Counted from the stretch's first letter, positions 24,680-33,988 are shown. The stretch: 64,000 nt of DNA from an uncultured Muribaculum sp. (GCA_910578835.1 CAJTSK010000003.1:62001-126000); one strand, 5' to 3'. Numbers and translations: made by a program. Notes: a model not told the origin generated them from the letters alone.

Positions 24680-26149
24680 TTATACGCTACGATGTACCTC
24701 ATGACCCTCTACATATATCGCGCTGAAAGGTCGCACGGGACAAAGATTCTCACAGGCACCACACCCTATGCAACGCTCCGTATTGACCGACGGGATTAGT
24801 GGCGAATCAGGGTTATCGGCATCTGACGGTATCATGGCGATTGCCCCTACCGGACAATGGCGGGCACAGTTGCCACACGACACACCTTCTGTTGCCGGCA
24901 GACAGTTTTCACGAATCCACACAGCATGACCTACCTGAGTGGCACTCTTTTCCGCCGTGTCAATGGGTAGGATTGCACCTGCAGGACACACCGATGAACA
25001 TTCCGTGCATTCAGGACGGCAATATCCACGTTCATAGCTTACCTCAGGCTGCATGAATGTAGCCATATCGGTCGACGGATGCAACACATTGTTAGGACAA
25101 TTGCTGATACAAAGCTGGCAGGCGGTACAGTGAGAAGTGAAATTCTTATGGCTGCGGCTGCCGGGTGGCGTGATGCGGGTATTACGCTCAGGCTTTTTCT
25201 TGTCTATGATAGCAGCAAGTCCGCCGTCGACAGTCTTCTCCTGGGCGTGAGCCACGGCACTTCCGGCAAGAAGCGCGGTTACAGTCAGGAATTTACGTCG
25301 CTCTCCGTCAACAGTTTCCGGCATGGTATTGGGTTTATGCGCATAGCTTATGGCACCGGTGTGACAATTGCCTATACAATCCATACATGTCACGCAGCGG
25401 GTATAGTCAATCACTCCCTCTTTTGAATCAATACATGATGCCTTGCACTCTTTGGCACATAGTCCGCATTTCACACATTTTGAATGGTCGATGACAGGCT
25501 TAAACCAAGAATAGCGGGAAAGATAGCCCAATATCGTACCTACCGGACACACGGTGTTGCAATATATGCGTCCGTCAATCCATGCCAAGACCCCTACGAC
25601 AAGCAGTGTGACGGCAGCAATCACAATCATGGTGACGGTCACATAATAATCTACATGATAAAAGGTGTAACTGTCAGCATCTTGCGAAGCAGCAATCATA
25701 TTGTTTGCATCAACATAGAGCGGCTTTACAAGCGATGTCATTATTCTACCAAACTCGCTGTAAGGCTCAATAAACGAAGCAAAACTCAACAATCCGAGTA
25801 TCACAAGCACGGCAAACAGGGCAAGAAATCCTACCCGCAGCCATGTCAATGGCTTACGATAGGAAAAACGACGGCGCTGCTTGCGTCCTCCCCACCCTCT
25901 GACATGGGATATCACATCCTGCATCACTCCAAGCGGACACAACACCGAGCAGTAAATTCTGCCGAAGATGAGCGCGACAGCAACGAGCACTATAAGCACC
26001 GGGATATTCAACGCAAGTAATGCGGGCATAAACTGCCATTTCGCAAGCCAACCCCATCCACCTACCGCTGTACCTGTAAAATCAAGAAAGAGCGACGATA
26101 TTGCCAGAACACAAATTATCGCCAGCACTATACGTATAGTTTTCAACAT
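24680..26149 (-). CDS. Membrane polyferredoxin, NapH-NapG-like fusion
   Basis: 489 residues. The N-terminal half is a NapH/CcoG-like membrane protein with four or more helices and the CxxxCP motifs GRIYCSVLCPLG and GRIYCNTVCPVG, followed by two 4Fe-4S motifs (CVKCGLCAKEC, CVTCMDCIGNC). At about residue 282 comes ERRKFLTVTALLAGSAVAHA, which looks like a twin-arginine signal. Then a NapG-like domain with four more cluster motifs follows (CTACQLCISNC, CTECSSVCPAG, CGNCARHCP, CIGCGACENLCP). It probably carries electrons from the quinone pool to an exported reductase. Confidence 0.85.
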   Translation of the reverse strand: MLKTIRIVLAIICVLAISSLFLDFTGTAVGGWGWLAKWQFMPALLALNIPVLIVLVAVALIFGRIYCSVLCPLGVMQDVISHVRGWGGRKQRRRFSYRKPLTWLRVGFLALFAVLVILGLLSFASFIEPYSEFGRIMTSLVKPLYVDANNMIAASQDADSYTFYHVDYYVTVTMIVIAAVTLLVVGVLAWIDGRIYCNTVCPVGTILGYLSRYSWFKPVIDHSKCVKCGLCAKECKASCIDSKEGVIDYTRCVTCMDCIGNCHTGAISYAHKPNTMPETVDGERRKFLTVTALLAGSAVAHAQEKTVDGGLAAIIDKKKPERNTRITPPGSRSHKNFTSHCTACQLCISNCPNNVLHPSTDMATFMQPEVSYERGYCRPECTECSSVCPAGAILPIDTAEKSATQVGHAVWIRENCLPATEGVSCGNCARHCPVGAIAMIPSDADNPDSPLIPSVNTERCIGCGACENLCPVRPFSAIYVEGHEVHRSV

Positions 26150-26264
26150 AATATGATTGGTTTACATGTAAACATTGCAAAATAACAACAAAAACCACTA
26201 TCTCACAATACACATATCGAAATATCTCTTACCATTTTTACCGTTTTTAACATCATTGACACCT

Positions 26265-26272
26265 TATCTTTG
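26265..26272 (+). promoter_or_regulatory. Promoter -7 box of folP-cdaA
   Basis: TATCTTTG matches TAnnTTTG. It overlaps a possible TTG start for folP, so that start cannot be used; transcription should begin near 26279. The position may be off by one base. Confidence 0.55.
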
Positions 26273-26353
26273 ACCGAAGGAAACTTAAATTTGGTTTTTC
26301 TATGGATTTTGAGTACTTTTGGCATATTAAAACATCTAAACTGTTATTTCGGA

Positions 26354-27202
26354 GTGTTAGAGTTCAAGCCATTCACTATCAATCTAAAAGGCTCGTTGCG
26401 TCAATACGACAGGCAGCTTGTGGCGGGTATCATCAATGTGACTCCCGACTCGTTTTACGCCTCTTCGCGTGTCAATGATTTGGAATCCAGAAAGCTACGT
26501 GTCTCAACAATGATTGAAGACGGAGCCGACTGGATTGACCTTGGAGCTTATTCTTCCCGACCGGGAGCCGGCGAAGTGTCACCCCGGGAAGAGATTGACC
26601 GCCTTGCCCTCGGCATGGAAGCCATACGCTCCGTGAGCAACGACATACCGGTAAGCATCGACACATTTCGCGCTCAAGTAGCCGAGACCGCAATAAAGGA
26701 GCTTGACGCCGACATAATCAACGATATTTCAGGAGGCAACCTTGACGACAGGATGTTTGAAACAGTCGCCGCACTTAATGTGCCGTACATACTCATGCAC
26801 ATGCGCGGCACACCGGCAACGATGTCGTCGCTCAACCAATACAATGATGTCACCGCCGATGTGCTTGCCGATCTGTCAGAAAAAATCGACCGCCTGTCAC
26901 TACTCGGAGTAAGCGACATTATAGTAGACCCGGGCTTCGGATTTGCCAAAGATGTGCCGCAAAACTACGCCCTGCTCCGCAACCTGAAGCTGTTTAACAT
27001 ATTTAACCGCCCGCTCCTTGTAGGGGTATCGCGCAAGACCATGATTTATCGCCCGCTCGGAATAACGCCCGAAGCTTCACTCAACGGCACAACGGCAATC
27101 AACACGATTGCCCTATTGTCGGGAGCGGCGATACTGAGAGTACACGACGTGAAAGAAGCAGCGGAAGCTATTAAAATCGTAAACCTCACTTACAACTCAT
27201 GA
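26354..27202 (+). CDS. folP: Dihydropteroate synthase
   Basis: Joins p-aminobenzoate to the pterin diphosphate in folate synthesis. Signatures: GIINVTPDSFYASSR, DWIDLGAYSSRPGA, SIDTFRAQVAE, INDISGG, LMHMRGTP, DPGFGFAK and GVSRKTMI. No in-frame ATG precedes the domain; the frame is open up to a TTG inside the promoter box. I place the start at GTG 26354 (VLEFKPFTI), giving 282 residues, which fits the family; this start is uncertain. The stop overlaps cdaA as ATGA. Confidence 0.9.
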   Translation: MLEFKPFTINLKGSLRQYDRQLVAGIINVTPDSFYASSRVNDLESRKLRVSTMIEDGADWIDLGAYSSRPGAGEVSPREEIDRLALGMEAIRSVSNDIPVSIDTFRAQVAETAIKELDADIINDISGGNLDDRMFETVAALNVPYILMHMRGTPATMSSLNQYNDVTADVLADLSEKIDRLSLLGVSDIIVDPGFGFAKDVPQNYALLRNLKLFNIFNRPLLVGVSRKTMIYRPLGITPEASLNGTTAINTIALLSGAAILRVHDVKEAAEAIKIVNLTYNS

Positions 27203-27981
27203 CGCCATTCGGACTAAAAGACGCACTTGACATAATCATCGTCGCCTTGATTCTTTTCTACCTGTACAGGATTATGAAAGAGTCAGGCACTATAAATATA
27301 TTTTTCGGAGTACTTGCATTTATAATCGTCTGGGTAGTCGCATCGGAAATCCTTGAAATGCGCCTTATCGGTACGATTCTCGACAAGGTGATGTCAATCG
27401 GGCTCATAATCCTTGTCATCCTTTTCCAAGACCAGATAAAGCGTTTTCTTGTCGAGATAGGCAACCACAAGCGATGGCGCTTTCTCCGCGACATGTTCAG
27501 GCATCACCACGGCAGCAAAAGCCATGATGCTGACATGAGGAAATGGGTAATGCCGATAGTCTACGCATGTATGTCGATGTCAAAGTCTAAGACCGGCGCA
27601 CTGATAGTAATCGAGCAAAACATACCGCTCGAACAATATGAGAAAAGCGGCGACATGATTGACGCTACAATCAATTCAAGGCTGATTGAAAATATATTTT
27701 TTAAAAACTCGCCGTTGCATGACGGAGCTATGATCATAGCCCACGACCGCATAAAGGCAGCCGGCTGCATTCTGCCGGTGAGCCATAACACAAATATACC
27801 CCGCTCAATGGGATTGCGTCACCGCTCGGCACTCGGCATCAGCCAGGCTACCGATGCTGCGGCTGTAGTGGTCAGCGAGGAAACCGGAGGCATTTCATTT
27901 GCCCATAAAGGAAAGATTACCAGCCGACTGTCGTCGACCGACCTTGAGCACAAACTTTCACAGCTCTACCCCGACGAGTAA
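27199..27981 (+). CDS. cdaA: Diadenylate cyclase CdaA
   Basis: Makes cyclic di-AMP from two ATP. Three membrane helices fill the first 90 residues (ALDIIIVALILFYLYRI and following), then comes the DAC domain with the catalytic motifs DGAMII (near residue 175) and RHRSALG (near residue 210). 260 residues, normal for CdaA/DacA. The folP-cdaA pairing is shared by Bacteroidales. No CdaR-like gene is adjacent. Confidence 0.93.
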   Translation: MTPFGLKDALDIIIVALILFYLYRIMKESGTINIFFGVLAFIIVWVVASEILEMRLIGTILDKVMSIGLIILVILFQDQIKRFLVEIGNHKRWRFLRDMFRHHHGSKSHDADMRKWVMPIVYACMSMSKSKTGALIVIEQNIPLEQYEKSGDMIDATINSRLIENIFFKNSPLHDGAMIIAHDRIKAAGCILPVSHNTNIPRSMGLRHRSALGISQATDAAAVVVSEETGGISFAHKGKITSRLSSTDLEHKLSQLYPDE

Positions 27982-27991
27982 TCCCCCTAAA

Positions 27992-28231
27992 TCAGCAACA
28001 TCCGCAAGAGCCGGAGCCGCCACGACCGCTACCCGACGAGGGGTGGTCACATCTTGACGAATCGTGATGACAGTTATCTTTCAAGGGACAACCGCCACAT
28101 GCATCATCTCCGCTTCTTCGCTTTGATGACCTTAAAAAACGGCGCACACAGAAAAATATCGCGCTCGCAACAATTATGCCCACCCATAGCCACTGGATGA
28201 AATAGTCACTAAAAGTCCAGGGATCCGTCAC
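27992..28231 (-). CDS. FeoB-associated Cys-rich membrane protein-like
   Basis: 79 residues: one membrane helix (about 10-30), then a basic stretch and a cysteine-rich tail (CGGCPLKDNC and GSGSCGCC). This is the layout of the small proteins usually encoded after feoB, possibly metal-binding. Here it ends the topB operon, and no feoB is nearby. Start codon GTG overlaps the Nudix stop as GTGA. Confidence 0.7.
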   Translation of the reverse strand: MTDPWTFSDYFIQWLWVGIIVASAIFFCVRRFLRSSKRRSGDDACGGCPLKDNCHHDSSRCDHPSSGSGRGGSGSCGCC

Positions 28232-28740
28232 TTTAAATACTGCTTAATTAATGATTCAAATTCCTGTTCAAAATTAGGAGTAAACACATTGTTGTGCAAA
28301 TTTTCAATGATTTCATTTACATGCCAGAATCTGGCGGCGCTTATTTCTCCGGGGTCGGGAGTAAGGTCCATATCTTCACCGACATAGACATAATAAGGAT
28401 TGATTAGCTCACATTCGCGCGTGGAACGGAACACATAAGGCTTAAGCTTCACCGGCTCAAAGCCAGCGATGCCAAGCTCTTCGCGGGCTTCACGGCGTAA
28501 CGCATCGTCCACGCTCTCGCCGTAATCGACATGACCGCCTACAGCAGTGTCCCACTTACCGGGCTGAATATCTTTTGTCATGGAGCGCTGCTGGAGGTAA
28601 AGCCATCCACCCTCTTTCATGACATGAAGATGCACGACCGGATGCATTAACATCGAGCCACTGTGACACTCCTTGCGCGTGGCACTCCCCACTACATTTC
28701 CCTCGCTATCGACAAGCGGGAATATCTCTTCGCTGCTCAT
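28228..28740 (-). CDS. Nudix hydrolase
   Basis: 170 residues with the Nudix box GHVDYGESVDDALRREAREE followed by LGI, which binds the metal and holds the catalytic glutamates. Similar in length and N-terminus (PLVDSEGNVVGSATRKECH) to IDI/YfcD-type Nudix proteins. Substrate unknown. Overlaps topB and the Cys-rich gene by 4 bp each. Confidence 0.9.
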   Translation of the reverse strand: MSSEEIFPLVDSEGNVVGSATRKECHSGSMLMHPVVHLHVMKEGGWLYLQQRSMTKDIQPGKWDTAVGGHVDYGESVDDALRREAREELGIAGFEPVKLKPYVFRSTRECELINPYYVYVGEDMDLTPDPGEISAARFWHVNEIIENLHNNVFTPNFEQEFESLIKQYLK

Positions 28741-30773
28741 TGCTTATATTTCTTTTTAATATACGTAGCCACTCGTGCAGGCGTCAGCTCCGGTCCACAC
28801 TCGTTGAAATCGATGCGAAAATTACATCCATCCTTGAAGCAGCTACATCCGTAAGCAGTCTTTCCTTTCAGGATGTAACCGTTGCCACACACAGGACATT
28901 TCACTTCTTCCAGACTTTTGATGCGTGGTGCCGCCTGACGTTTTTTTGCCGGTTCCCCGGCTGCCTTCTTTTTCTTTTCAGGAACGGCGTCCTCCACATT
29001 AATGCGATGGCTTGAGTTATCGTTCAATACATTAAGCACGATTTCGTTAATCAACGTCTTCAACTCAGCGATAAAATCAGCAGCTGAAAACTCCCCGCGC
29101 TCGATACGGCGCAGCTTGTTTTCCCACAATCCGGTGAGCTTCGCGCTTTTCAGCAACTCCTCGTTAATCGTGGCAATAAGGTCAATACCTGCCTGCGACG
29201 CCTTTATGTTTTTACGCTCGCGGAATATGTAACGCCGTTTGAAAAGTGTCTCTATTATCGCCGCGCGTGTGGACGGGCGACCGATACCATTCTCCTTCAT
29301 CGCCTCGCGAAGCTCCTCATCCTCGACAGTTTTTCCTGCCGACTCCATGGCGCGCAACAGCGTACCCTCAGTATAGGGTTTCGGAGGCTGTGTCTGCTTT
29401 TTCAGCAGCGACGGGACATGCTGACCGCTTTCCCCTACTACAAAGGGTGGCAATATCTTATCTTCGCTCTGGCTGTCGTCATCTTGCTGATTGCCATATA
29501 CTGTGCGCCACCCGGGCTCTACGATAACCTTGCCGGTAGCCTTGAATCCGATTTTATCAACCTCGCCAAGCACAGTCGTCGACATAAACACACAGTCGGG
29601 ATAAAACGCCGAAATAAACCGCAGGGCAATGAGATGATACAACTTGCGCTCATCGCCTACCAGACGGTTGGGAGCCTGTCCCGTAGGTATGATTGCATGG
29701 TGGTCGGTCACCTTCGAGTTATCAAAGACTTTCTTCGACTTAGGAATCTTGCCGCCCAACAGCTGCGCGGTAAGAGGCGCATAGGGCTTCATCTGTCCAA
29801 GTATGACCGGTATCTTCTTATATATATCTTCGCTCAGATAGGTCGTGTCGACACGCGGATAGGTCGTGACTTTCTTTTCGTAGAGCGACTGGATATAGCG
29901 CAGCGTGTCATCGGCCGTCCACCCCCACTTCTTGTTACACTCCACCTGCAACGACGTAAGGTCAAAGAGCCTTGGAGGCGACTCCTTGCCCTTCTTTTCC
30001 GAAACATCAGTGACAGTAAACAATTTTCCGTCAATAGCGCCAAGAGCCGCCTGAGCCTCAGGCTCGGTCTTGAAGCGACCCGACGTGACATTAAACGTCA
30101 CGTCACGGTACTGCGTCTTCAGCTCCCAATAATCCTCGGGCTTAAAGTTTTCTATCTCAAGCTGACGCTGCACGATAAGGGCGAGCGTAGGTGTCTGCAC
30201 ACGACCTATCGACAACACGTTACCGGGCGAAGAGTATTTTAACGAATAAAGCCGCGTGGCGTTCATCCCGAGTATCCAGTCACCTATCGCACGTGACAGC
30301 CCGGCATGGTAGAGACGGTCATATACCGACTCCGGTTTCAAATCCTTGAAGCCGTCGCGTATAGACTCGTCGGTAAGCGAACTGATCCAAAGTCGCTTGA
30401 CCGGACATTTTATCTCGGCTTTCTGCATCACCCAGCGCTGTATCAGCTCTCCTTCCTGCCCGGCATCACCGCAGTTTATCACTTCATCGGCTTCAGCTAT
30501 AAGCTTCTTTATCACATTAAACTGCTTCTCTATGCCACGGTCGGCAATCAGCTTTATTCCGAAACGCTGCGGAATCATGGGCAATGCCCCGAGCGACCAC
30601 CGTTTCCACAAGTCGGTATAGTCGGCAGGCTCTTTCAGCGTGCAAAGATGACCGAAAGTCCATGTAACCCTGTACTCACCGCCCTCATAAAAGCCTTCAA
30701 GACGCCTGTCGGCACCAAGAATCGCCGCTATATCTTTAGCGACGCTCGGTTTCTCTGTAATGCAAAGTTTCAA
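28737..30773 (-). CDS. topB: DNA topoisomerase III
   Basis: Type IA topoisomerase that decatenates DNA through single-strand passage. 678 residues: Toprim domain at the start (LCITEKPSVAKDIAAILG, INCGDAGQEGELIQRW), the catalytic tyrosine in TTYPRVDTTYLS, GIGRPSTRAAIIETL, and a C-terminal zinc-finger region (CPVCGNGYILKGKTAYGCSC). The motifs are intact. Chromosomal copy in an operon with nudix and mazG; similar enzymes also occur on conjugative elements, but nothing here suggests one. Confidence 0.95.
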   Translation of the reverse strand: MKLCITEKPSVAKDIAAILGADRRLEGFYEGGEYRVTWTFGHLCTLKEPADYTDLWKRWSLGALPMIPQRFGIKLIADRGIEKQFNVIKKLIAEADEVINCGDAGQEGELIQRWVMQKAEIKCPVKRLWISSLTDESIRDGFKDLKPESVYDRLYHAGLSRAIGDWILGMNATRLYSLKYSSPGNVLSIGRVQTPTLALIVQRQLEIENFKPEDYWELKTQYRDVTFNVTSGRFKTEPEAQAALGAIDGKLFTVTDVSEKKGKESPPRLFDLTSLQVECNKKWGWTADDTLRYIQSLYEKKVTTYPRVDTTYLSEDIYKKIPVILGQMKPYAPLTAQLLGGKIPKSKKVFDNSKVTDHHAIIPTGQAPNRLVGDERKLYHLIALRFISAFYPDCVFMSTTVLGEVDKIGFKATGKVIVEPGWRTVYGNQQDDDSQSEDKILPPFVVGESGQHVPSLLKKQTQPPKPYTEGTLLRAMESAGKTVEDEELREAMKENGIGRPSTRAAIIETLFKRRYIFRERKNIKASQAGIDLIATINEELLKSAKLTGLWENKLRRIERGEFSAADFIAELKTLINEIVLNVLNDNSSHRINVEDAVPEKKKKAAGEPAKKRQAAPRIKSLEEVKCPVCGNGYILKGKTAYGCSCFKDGCNFRIDFNECGPELTPARVATYIKKKYKQ

Positions 30774-30782
30774 GACCGACGA

Positions 30783-31208
30783 CTATTTGATTTTTTCGAG
30801 CGAACAGCGGTCAACTCCCTTTTCAGTAGAGATGACCATCACGGCATTGTGAAGCGAAGGAGTGCGGGGGAAGTCGATTTCAACAGGTATAAGCCCGTCA
30901 TCCTCCCACTGAAACCAGCGGTCGAAATCCACACCGTCGATATCGTTAGCCTCATACTTCTTGCCCTTACACTCGATGGTGATTCCATGTAGTTTCTGTG
31001 ACGTATGGGGAATGCCTACAAATTTACCATATACGCGTGTCAGACTGGAGCGATAGCTTATGCTGTCGACCGTGAGTGTCAGATGCTTGGCGGCAGAAAG
31101 GCGGTAATTGCGCTCGGTGCGCGCCTGCGCCGCAAACACGGCGATTACAAGAAACGCTATCGACAGCACAAAAATCCACACACGCTTGTTACTGCTCTTA
31201 CTTGCCAT
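30783..31208 (-). CDS. Membrane-anchored protein of unknown function
   Basis: From MASKSSNKRVW (start 31208) the protein is 141 residues: a short basic start, one membrane helix (WIFVLSIAFLVIAVFAAQA), then a small extracytoplasmic domain with LTLTVDSISYRSSLTRVYGK and SLHNAVMVISTEKG. No family recognised. A GGAGG-like ribosome-binding site in the 3' end of mazG supports this start, and the two genes overlap by 11 bp. topB begins 9 bp downstream. Confidence 0.7.
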   Translation of the reverse strand: MASKSSNKRVWIFVLSIAFLVIAVFAAQARTERNYRLSAAKHLTLTVDSISYRSSLTRVYGKFVGIPHTSQKLHGITIECKGKKYEANDIDGVDFDRWFQWEDDGLIPVEIDFPRTPSLHNAVMVISTEKGVDRCSLEKIK

Positions 31209-32004
31209 GATTATCCCTCCTTTCCACCTGTTTTGCCTCATTCCACAACTCATCCATTTCTGCAAGAGTCATCTCTTTCAGCGATTTACCCTGCTCTGTG
31301 GCTTTTGACTCTACATAGTTAAACCGCGAAATAAACTTGCGGTTGGTGCGTTCAAGGGCATTTTCCGGATTTATATGATACAGACGCGCCGCATTGATAA
31401 GACTGAAAAACATGTCGCCAAACTCCTCTTCCATCCTGTCATGGTCAAGAGTCTCGACCTCACGGTCAAATTCAGCTACCTCTTCCTTAACCTTATCCCA
31501 TACCTGCTGACGCTCTTCCCAGTCGAAGCCAACGTTTGACGCTTTCTCTTGTATGCGGTCGGCCTTAATCATCGCCGGGAGCGACACGGGCACACCGCTC
31601 AACACGGTCTTGTTGCCATCTTTCTCCTTAAGCTTGATTTGCTCCCAGTTAAGCTCGACATCATGCGCATCCTTGACACTGACATCACCGAATACATGAG
31701 GGTGACGGAAAATCAGCTTTTTGTTCAGACGGTCTGCCACATCGGCGATATCAAAGTCGCCTTTCTCCTCTCCTATCTTTGAGTAGAAAAGCACATGCAA
31801 CAACACATCGCCCAATTCCTTGGCGATATTTGGGCTGTCATTGTCGAGCAACGCCTCACACAATTCGTAGACCTCCTCTATAGTATTGGGCCGCAGCGAC
31901 TCGTTGGTCTGCTTACGATCCCAGGGACACTCCACACGCAAGATGTCGAGGGTATCGATTACCTTGCCGAGTGCTTCTATTTTTTCTTGTCGGGAATGTT
32001 TCAT
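31198..32004 (-). CDS. mazG: Nucleoside triphosphate pyrophosphohydrolase MazG
   Basis: Hydrolyses NTPs to NMP and pyrophosphate, a house-cleaning enzyme. Two tandem MazG domains are visible: LRVECPWDRKQTNESLRPNT with EEVYELCEAL and ELGDVLLHVLFYS, and later KVKEEVAEF with EEEFGDMFFSLIN. The EExxE...ExxD metal motifs are present in both. 268 residues, normal. First gene of the operon ending in the Cys-rich protein. Confidence 0.95.
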   Translation of the reverse strand: MKHSRQEKIEALGKVIDTLDILRVECPWDRKQTNESLRPNTIEEVYELCEALLDNDSPNIAKELGDVLLHVLFYSKIGEEKGDFDIADVADRLNKKLIFRHPHVFGDVSVKDAHDVELNWEQIKLKEKDGNKTVLSGVPVSLPAMIKADRIQEKASNVGFDWEERQQVWDKVKEEVAEFDREVETLDHDRMEEEFGDMFFSLINAARLYHINPENALERTNRKFISRFNYVESKATEQGKSLKEMTLAEMDELWNEAKQVERRDNHGK

Positions 32005-32022
32005 AACATCGGTTTATCCATG

Positions 32023-32030
32023 CAAAGATA
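32023..32030 (-). promoter_or_regulatory. Promoter -7 box of the mazG-topB operon
   Basis: TATCTTTG on the minus strand (CAAAGATA on plus), 19 bp upstream of the mazG ATG. Confidence 0.6.
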
Positions 32031-32093
32031 CTCTAAATTCAGCTAAAACCGAACTTGAACGACGGATTTTTGTATTATTAGAGAATAATAGAC

Positions 32094-32101
32094 TAACTTT
32101 G
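32094..32101 (+). promoter_or_regulatory. Promoter -7 box of the HAD hydrolase gene
   Basis: TAACTTTG matches TAnnTTTG and is divergent from the mazG promoter. Confidence 0.55.
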
Positions 32102-32139
32102 TCTTCGCAAACAAGAGCATTTAACGACAGCATCAATTT

Positions 32140-32928
32140 ATGAAAAAAGCGTTATTTTTTGATATAGACGGTACACTTGTAAGCTTCAACACCCATAAGA
32201 TACCGGCGTCGGCAGTCGAGGCAATCAGAAAAGCCCATAACCGGGGCAACAAGGTATTTATCTCCACCGGACGCCCTTACATAATCATAAATAATCTCGG
32301 ACAACTTCAGGAAGAAAACCTCATCGACGGGTATATCACCATGAACGGAGCCTACTGCTTTATCGGTGACGACATATTATATAAAAGCCCCATCCCGCAA
32401 AAAGATGTAAGACATCTTGCCGAGATATGCCGCGATAAAGGCTACGCATGTATATTTGTCACTGAAAATGAAATACAGGTAGTGCAGCCATCGGAGGAAG
32501 TAAGGAAGATATTCAATGAGTTTCTGCATGTCGAAGAGATACCTCACGCTGACTTTAAGGACGTAGTCGACAAAGAGATATTCCAGATGACCGTATTCAT
32601 CACCGAAGAGATAGAGAAAGATATGGCAAAAGAGATGACGGGAAGCGAGTTTAACCGCTGGTATCCTACATTTGTCGACATCACCGCAAAAGGCAACACC
32701 AAGGCTCACGGCATAAGCATAATCATGGACAGAATAGGACTTCCCAACGACGCATCGATAGCCTTTGGCGATGGCGGCAATGATATCCCCATGCTCGAAA
32801 AAGCGGCGATAGGGGTGGCGATGGGCAATGCTGCCGACGATGTTAAATCCCATGCCGACCTGGTAACCGACACGGTTGACAACGACGGCATAGCCAAAGC
32901 TCTCGAAATGCTGCATCTTACCGACTGA
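32140..32928 (+). CDS. Cof-type HAD-IIB family phosphatase
   Basis: 262 residues with the catalytic FDIDGTLV motif, the ISTGRPY second motif, and the terminal GDGGNDIPML motif. The KAHGISIIMDRIG segment belongs to the cap/core boundary of the Cof subfamily. Acts on sugar phosphates or similar small phosphorylated metabolites; the exact substrate is not known. The 180 bp after it contain no gene, only a weak hairpin around 32941-32962 and the next promoter. Confidence 0.9.
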   Translation: MKKALFFDIDGTLVSFNTHKIPASAVEAIRKAHNRGNKVFISTGRPYIIINNLGQLQEENLIDGYITMNGAYCFIGDDILYKSPIPQKDVRHLAEICRDKGYACIFVTENEIQVVQPSEEVRKIFNEFLHVEEIPHADFKDVVDKEIFQMTVFITEEIEKDMAKEMTGSEFNRWYPTFVDITAKGNTKAHGISIIMDRIGLPNDASIAFGDGGNDIPMLEKAAIGVAMGNAADDVKSHADLVTDTVDNDGIAKALEMLHLTD

Positions 32929-33109
32929 CCATCATCCGGGGCGACCGTCTAATTAGAGTCGCGTACCGGGCGATTTAATGAGTGACAATTAACTCAATAC
33001 AATAGCTCGTTTCTACATATTTCACAGGCTGGCAGCGTAAAAAAAGAGCATTTTTTGCGTGCAACGGGCTAAAATACCCGATTATTAATCTTATATCGGA
33101 TTTTTTTCG

Positions 33110-33117
33110 TATCTTTG
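33110..33117 (+). promoter_or_regulatory. Promoter -7 box of the GT5-domain gene
   Basis: TATCTTTG matches TAnnTTTG, 30 bp before the ATG at 33148. It excludes the in-frame start at 33115. Confidence 0.6.
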
Positions 33118-33147
33118 CAGATATTATATCATTCAATTATCAATTTG

Positions 33148-33957
33148 ATGGATACCAACAAGGTTCTTTACATTTCACAAGAAATCACCCCCTATCTACC
33201 GGATAGCCCTATGGCGGTTCTTAGCCAGAAACTTCCGCAGGGTATTCAAGAAAAAGGCAACGAAGTGCGTACATTCATGCCCAAATACGGCTGTATAAAG
33301 GAGCGCCGCAATCAGCTCCATGAAGTTATACGTCTTTCAGGCCTGAACATTGTAATTGATGACTCCGACCATCCTCTGATTATAAAGGTAGCCACTCTGC
33401 AACCCGCAAGGATGCAGGTATATTTCATTGACAATGAAGACTACTTCCTTCGCGGACAGACAGCAAGCGACCTTGAGACCCGCCTGTCGCCCGATGACAA
33501 TGACGAGCGCATAATGTTTTATGTGCGCGGTGTCGTGGAGACCGTGAAAAAACTGCGCTGGGACCCCACTCTCGTGCATTGCTCGGGATGGGTGTCGGCT
33601 CTGGCTCCGATTTATCTTAAAAGAGTCTACGCTGAAGACCCCGCCTTCCAGAACACCAAGGTCGTGTACTCGCTGTTTGACGACAAATTTGACGGCACCC
33701 TCGACCCGCGCATGATGGAAAAGATGGAACTTGAAGGATTTAGCAAAGAAGACCTTGCTACAATTGCAAGCGAGCCCGTTGATTGGAAAGCCCTGAACAA
33801 GCTTGCCATAGATTATTCCGACGGTGTGGTCCAGGCGTCACCCGACATCGACCCCGAGCTGAAAGAATACATTGAAAAATCGGGCAAGAAATTCCTCCCC
33901 TATCCCGGCGACGAGGACTACATCGACAAATATGCCGATTTTTATGCCCAGTTATAA
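33148..33957 (+). CDS. Glycogen/starch synthase N-terminal (GT5) domain protein
   Basis: 269 residues from MDTNKVLYISQEITPYLPDS. It matches the N-terminal Rossmann half of GT5 glycogen synthases (GNEVRTFMPKYGCIKERR, HCSGWVSALAPIYLK) but has no C-terminal nucleotide-sugar-binding half. Such short forms are usual in Bacteroidales upstream of DUF4270 genes. Enzymatic activity by itself is doubtful; the real role is unknown. Confidence 0.8.
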   Translation: MDTNKVLYISQEITPYLPDSPMAVLSQKLPQGIQEKGNEVRTFMPKYGCIKERRNQLHEVIRLSGLNIVIDDSDHPLIIKVATLQPARMQVYFIDNEDYFLRGQTASDLETRLSPDDNDERIMFYVRGVVETVKKLRWDPTLVHCSGWVSALAPIYLKRVYAEDPAFQNTKVVYSLFDDKFDGTLDPRMMEKMELEGFSKEDLATIASEPVDWKALNKLAIDYSDGVVQASPDIDPELKEYIEKSGKKFLPYPGDEDYIDKYADFYAQL

Positions 33958-33988
33958 AAACTAACATTCACTTATTGCTATTACGATA

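Noticed and set aside
29418..30242. Long antisense frame inside topB (274 codons); similar ones in lpxC-fabZ, rprX, the aldo/keto reductase and mutS2
   Set aside because: These are shadows of strong genes with conserved motifs on the other strand; none has a recognisable domain.
33115..33147. Upstream in-frame start for the GT5-domain protein
   Set aside because: It lies within the -7 promoter box; the ATG at 33148 starts the conserved domain.
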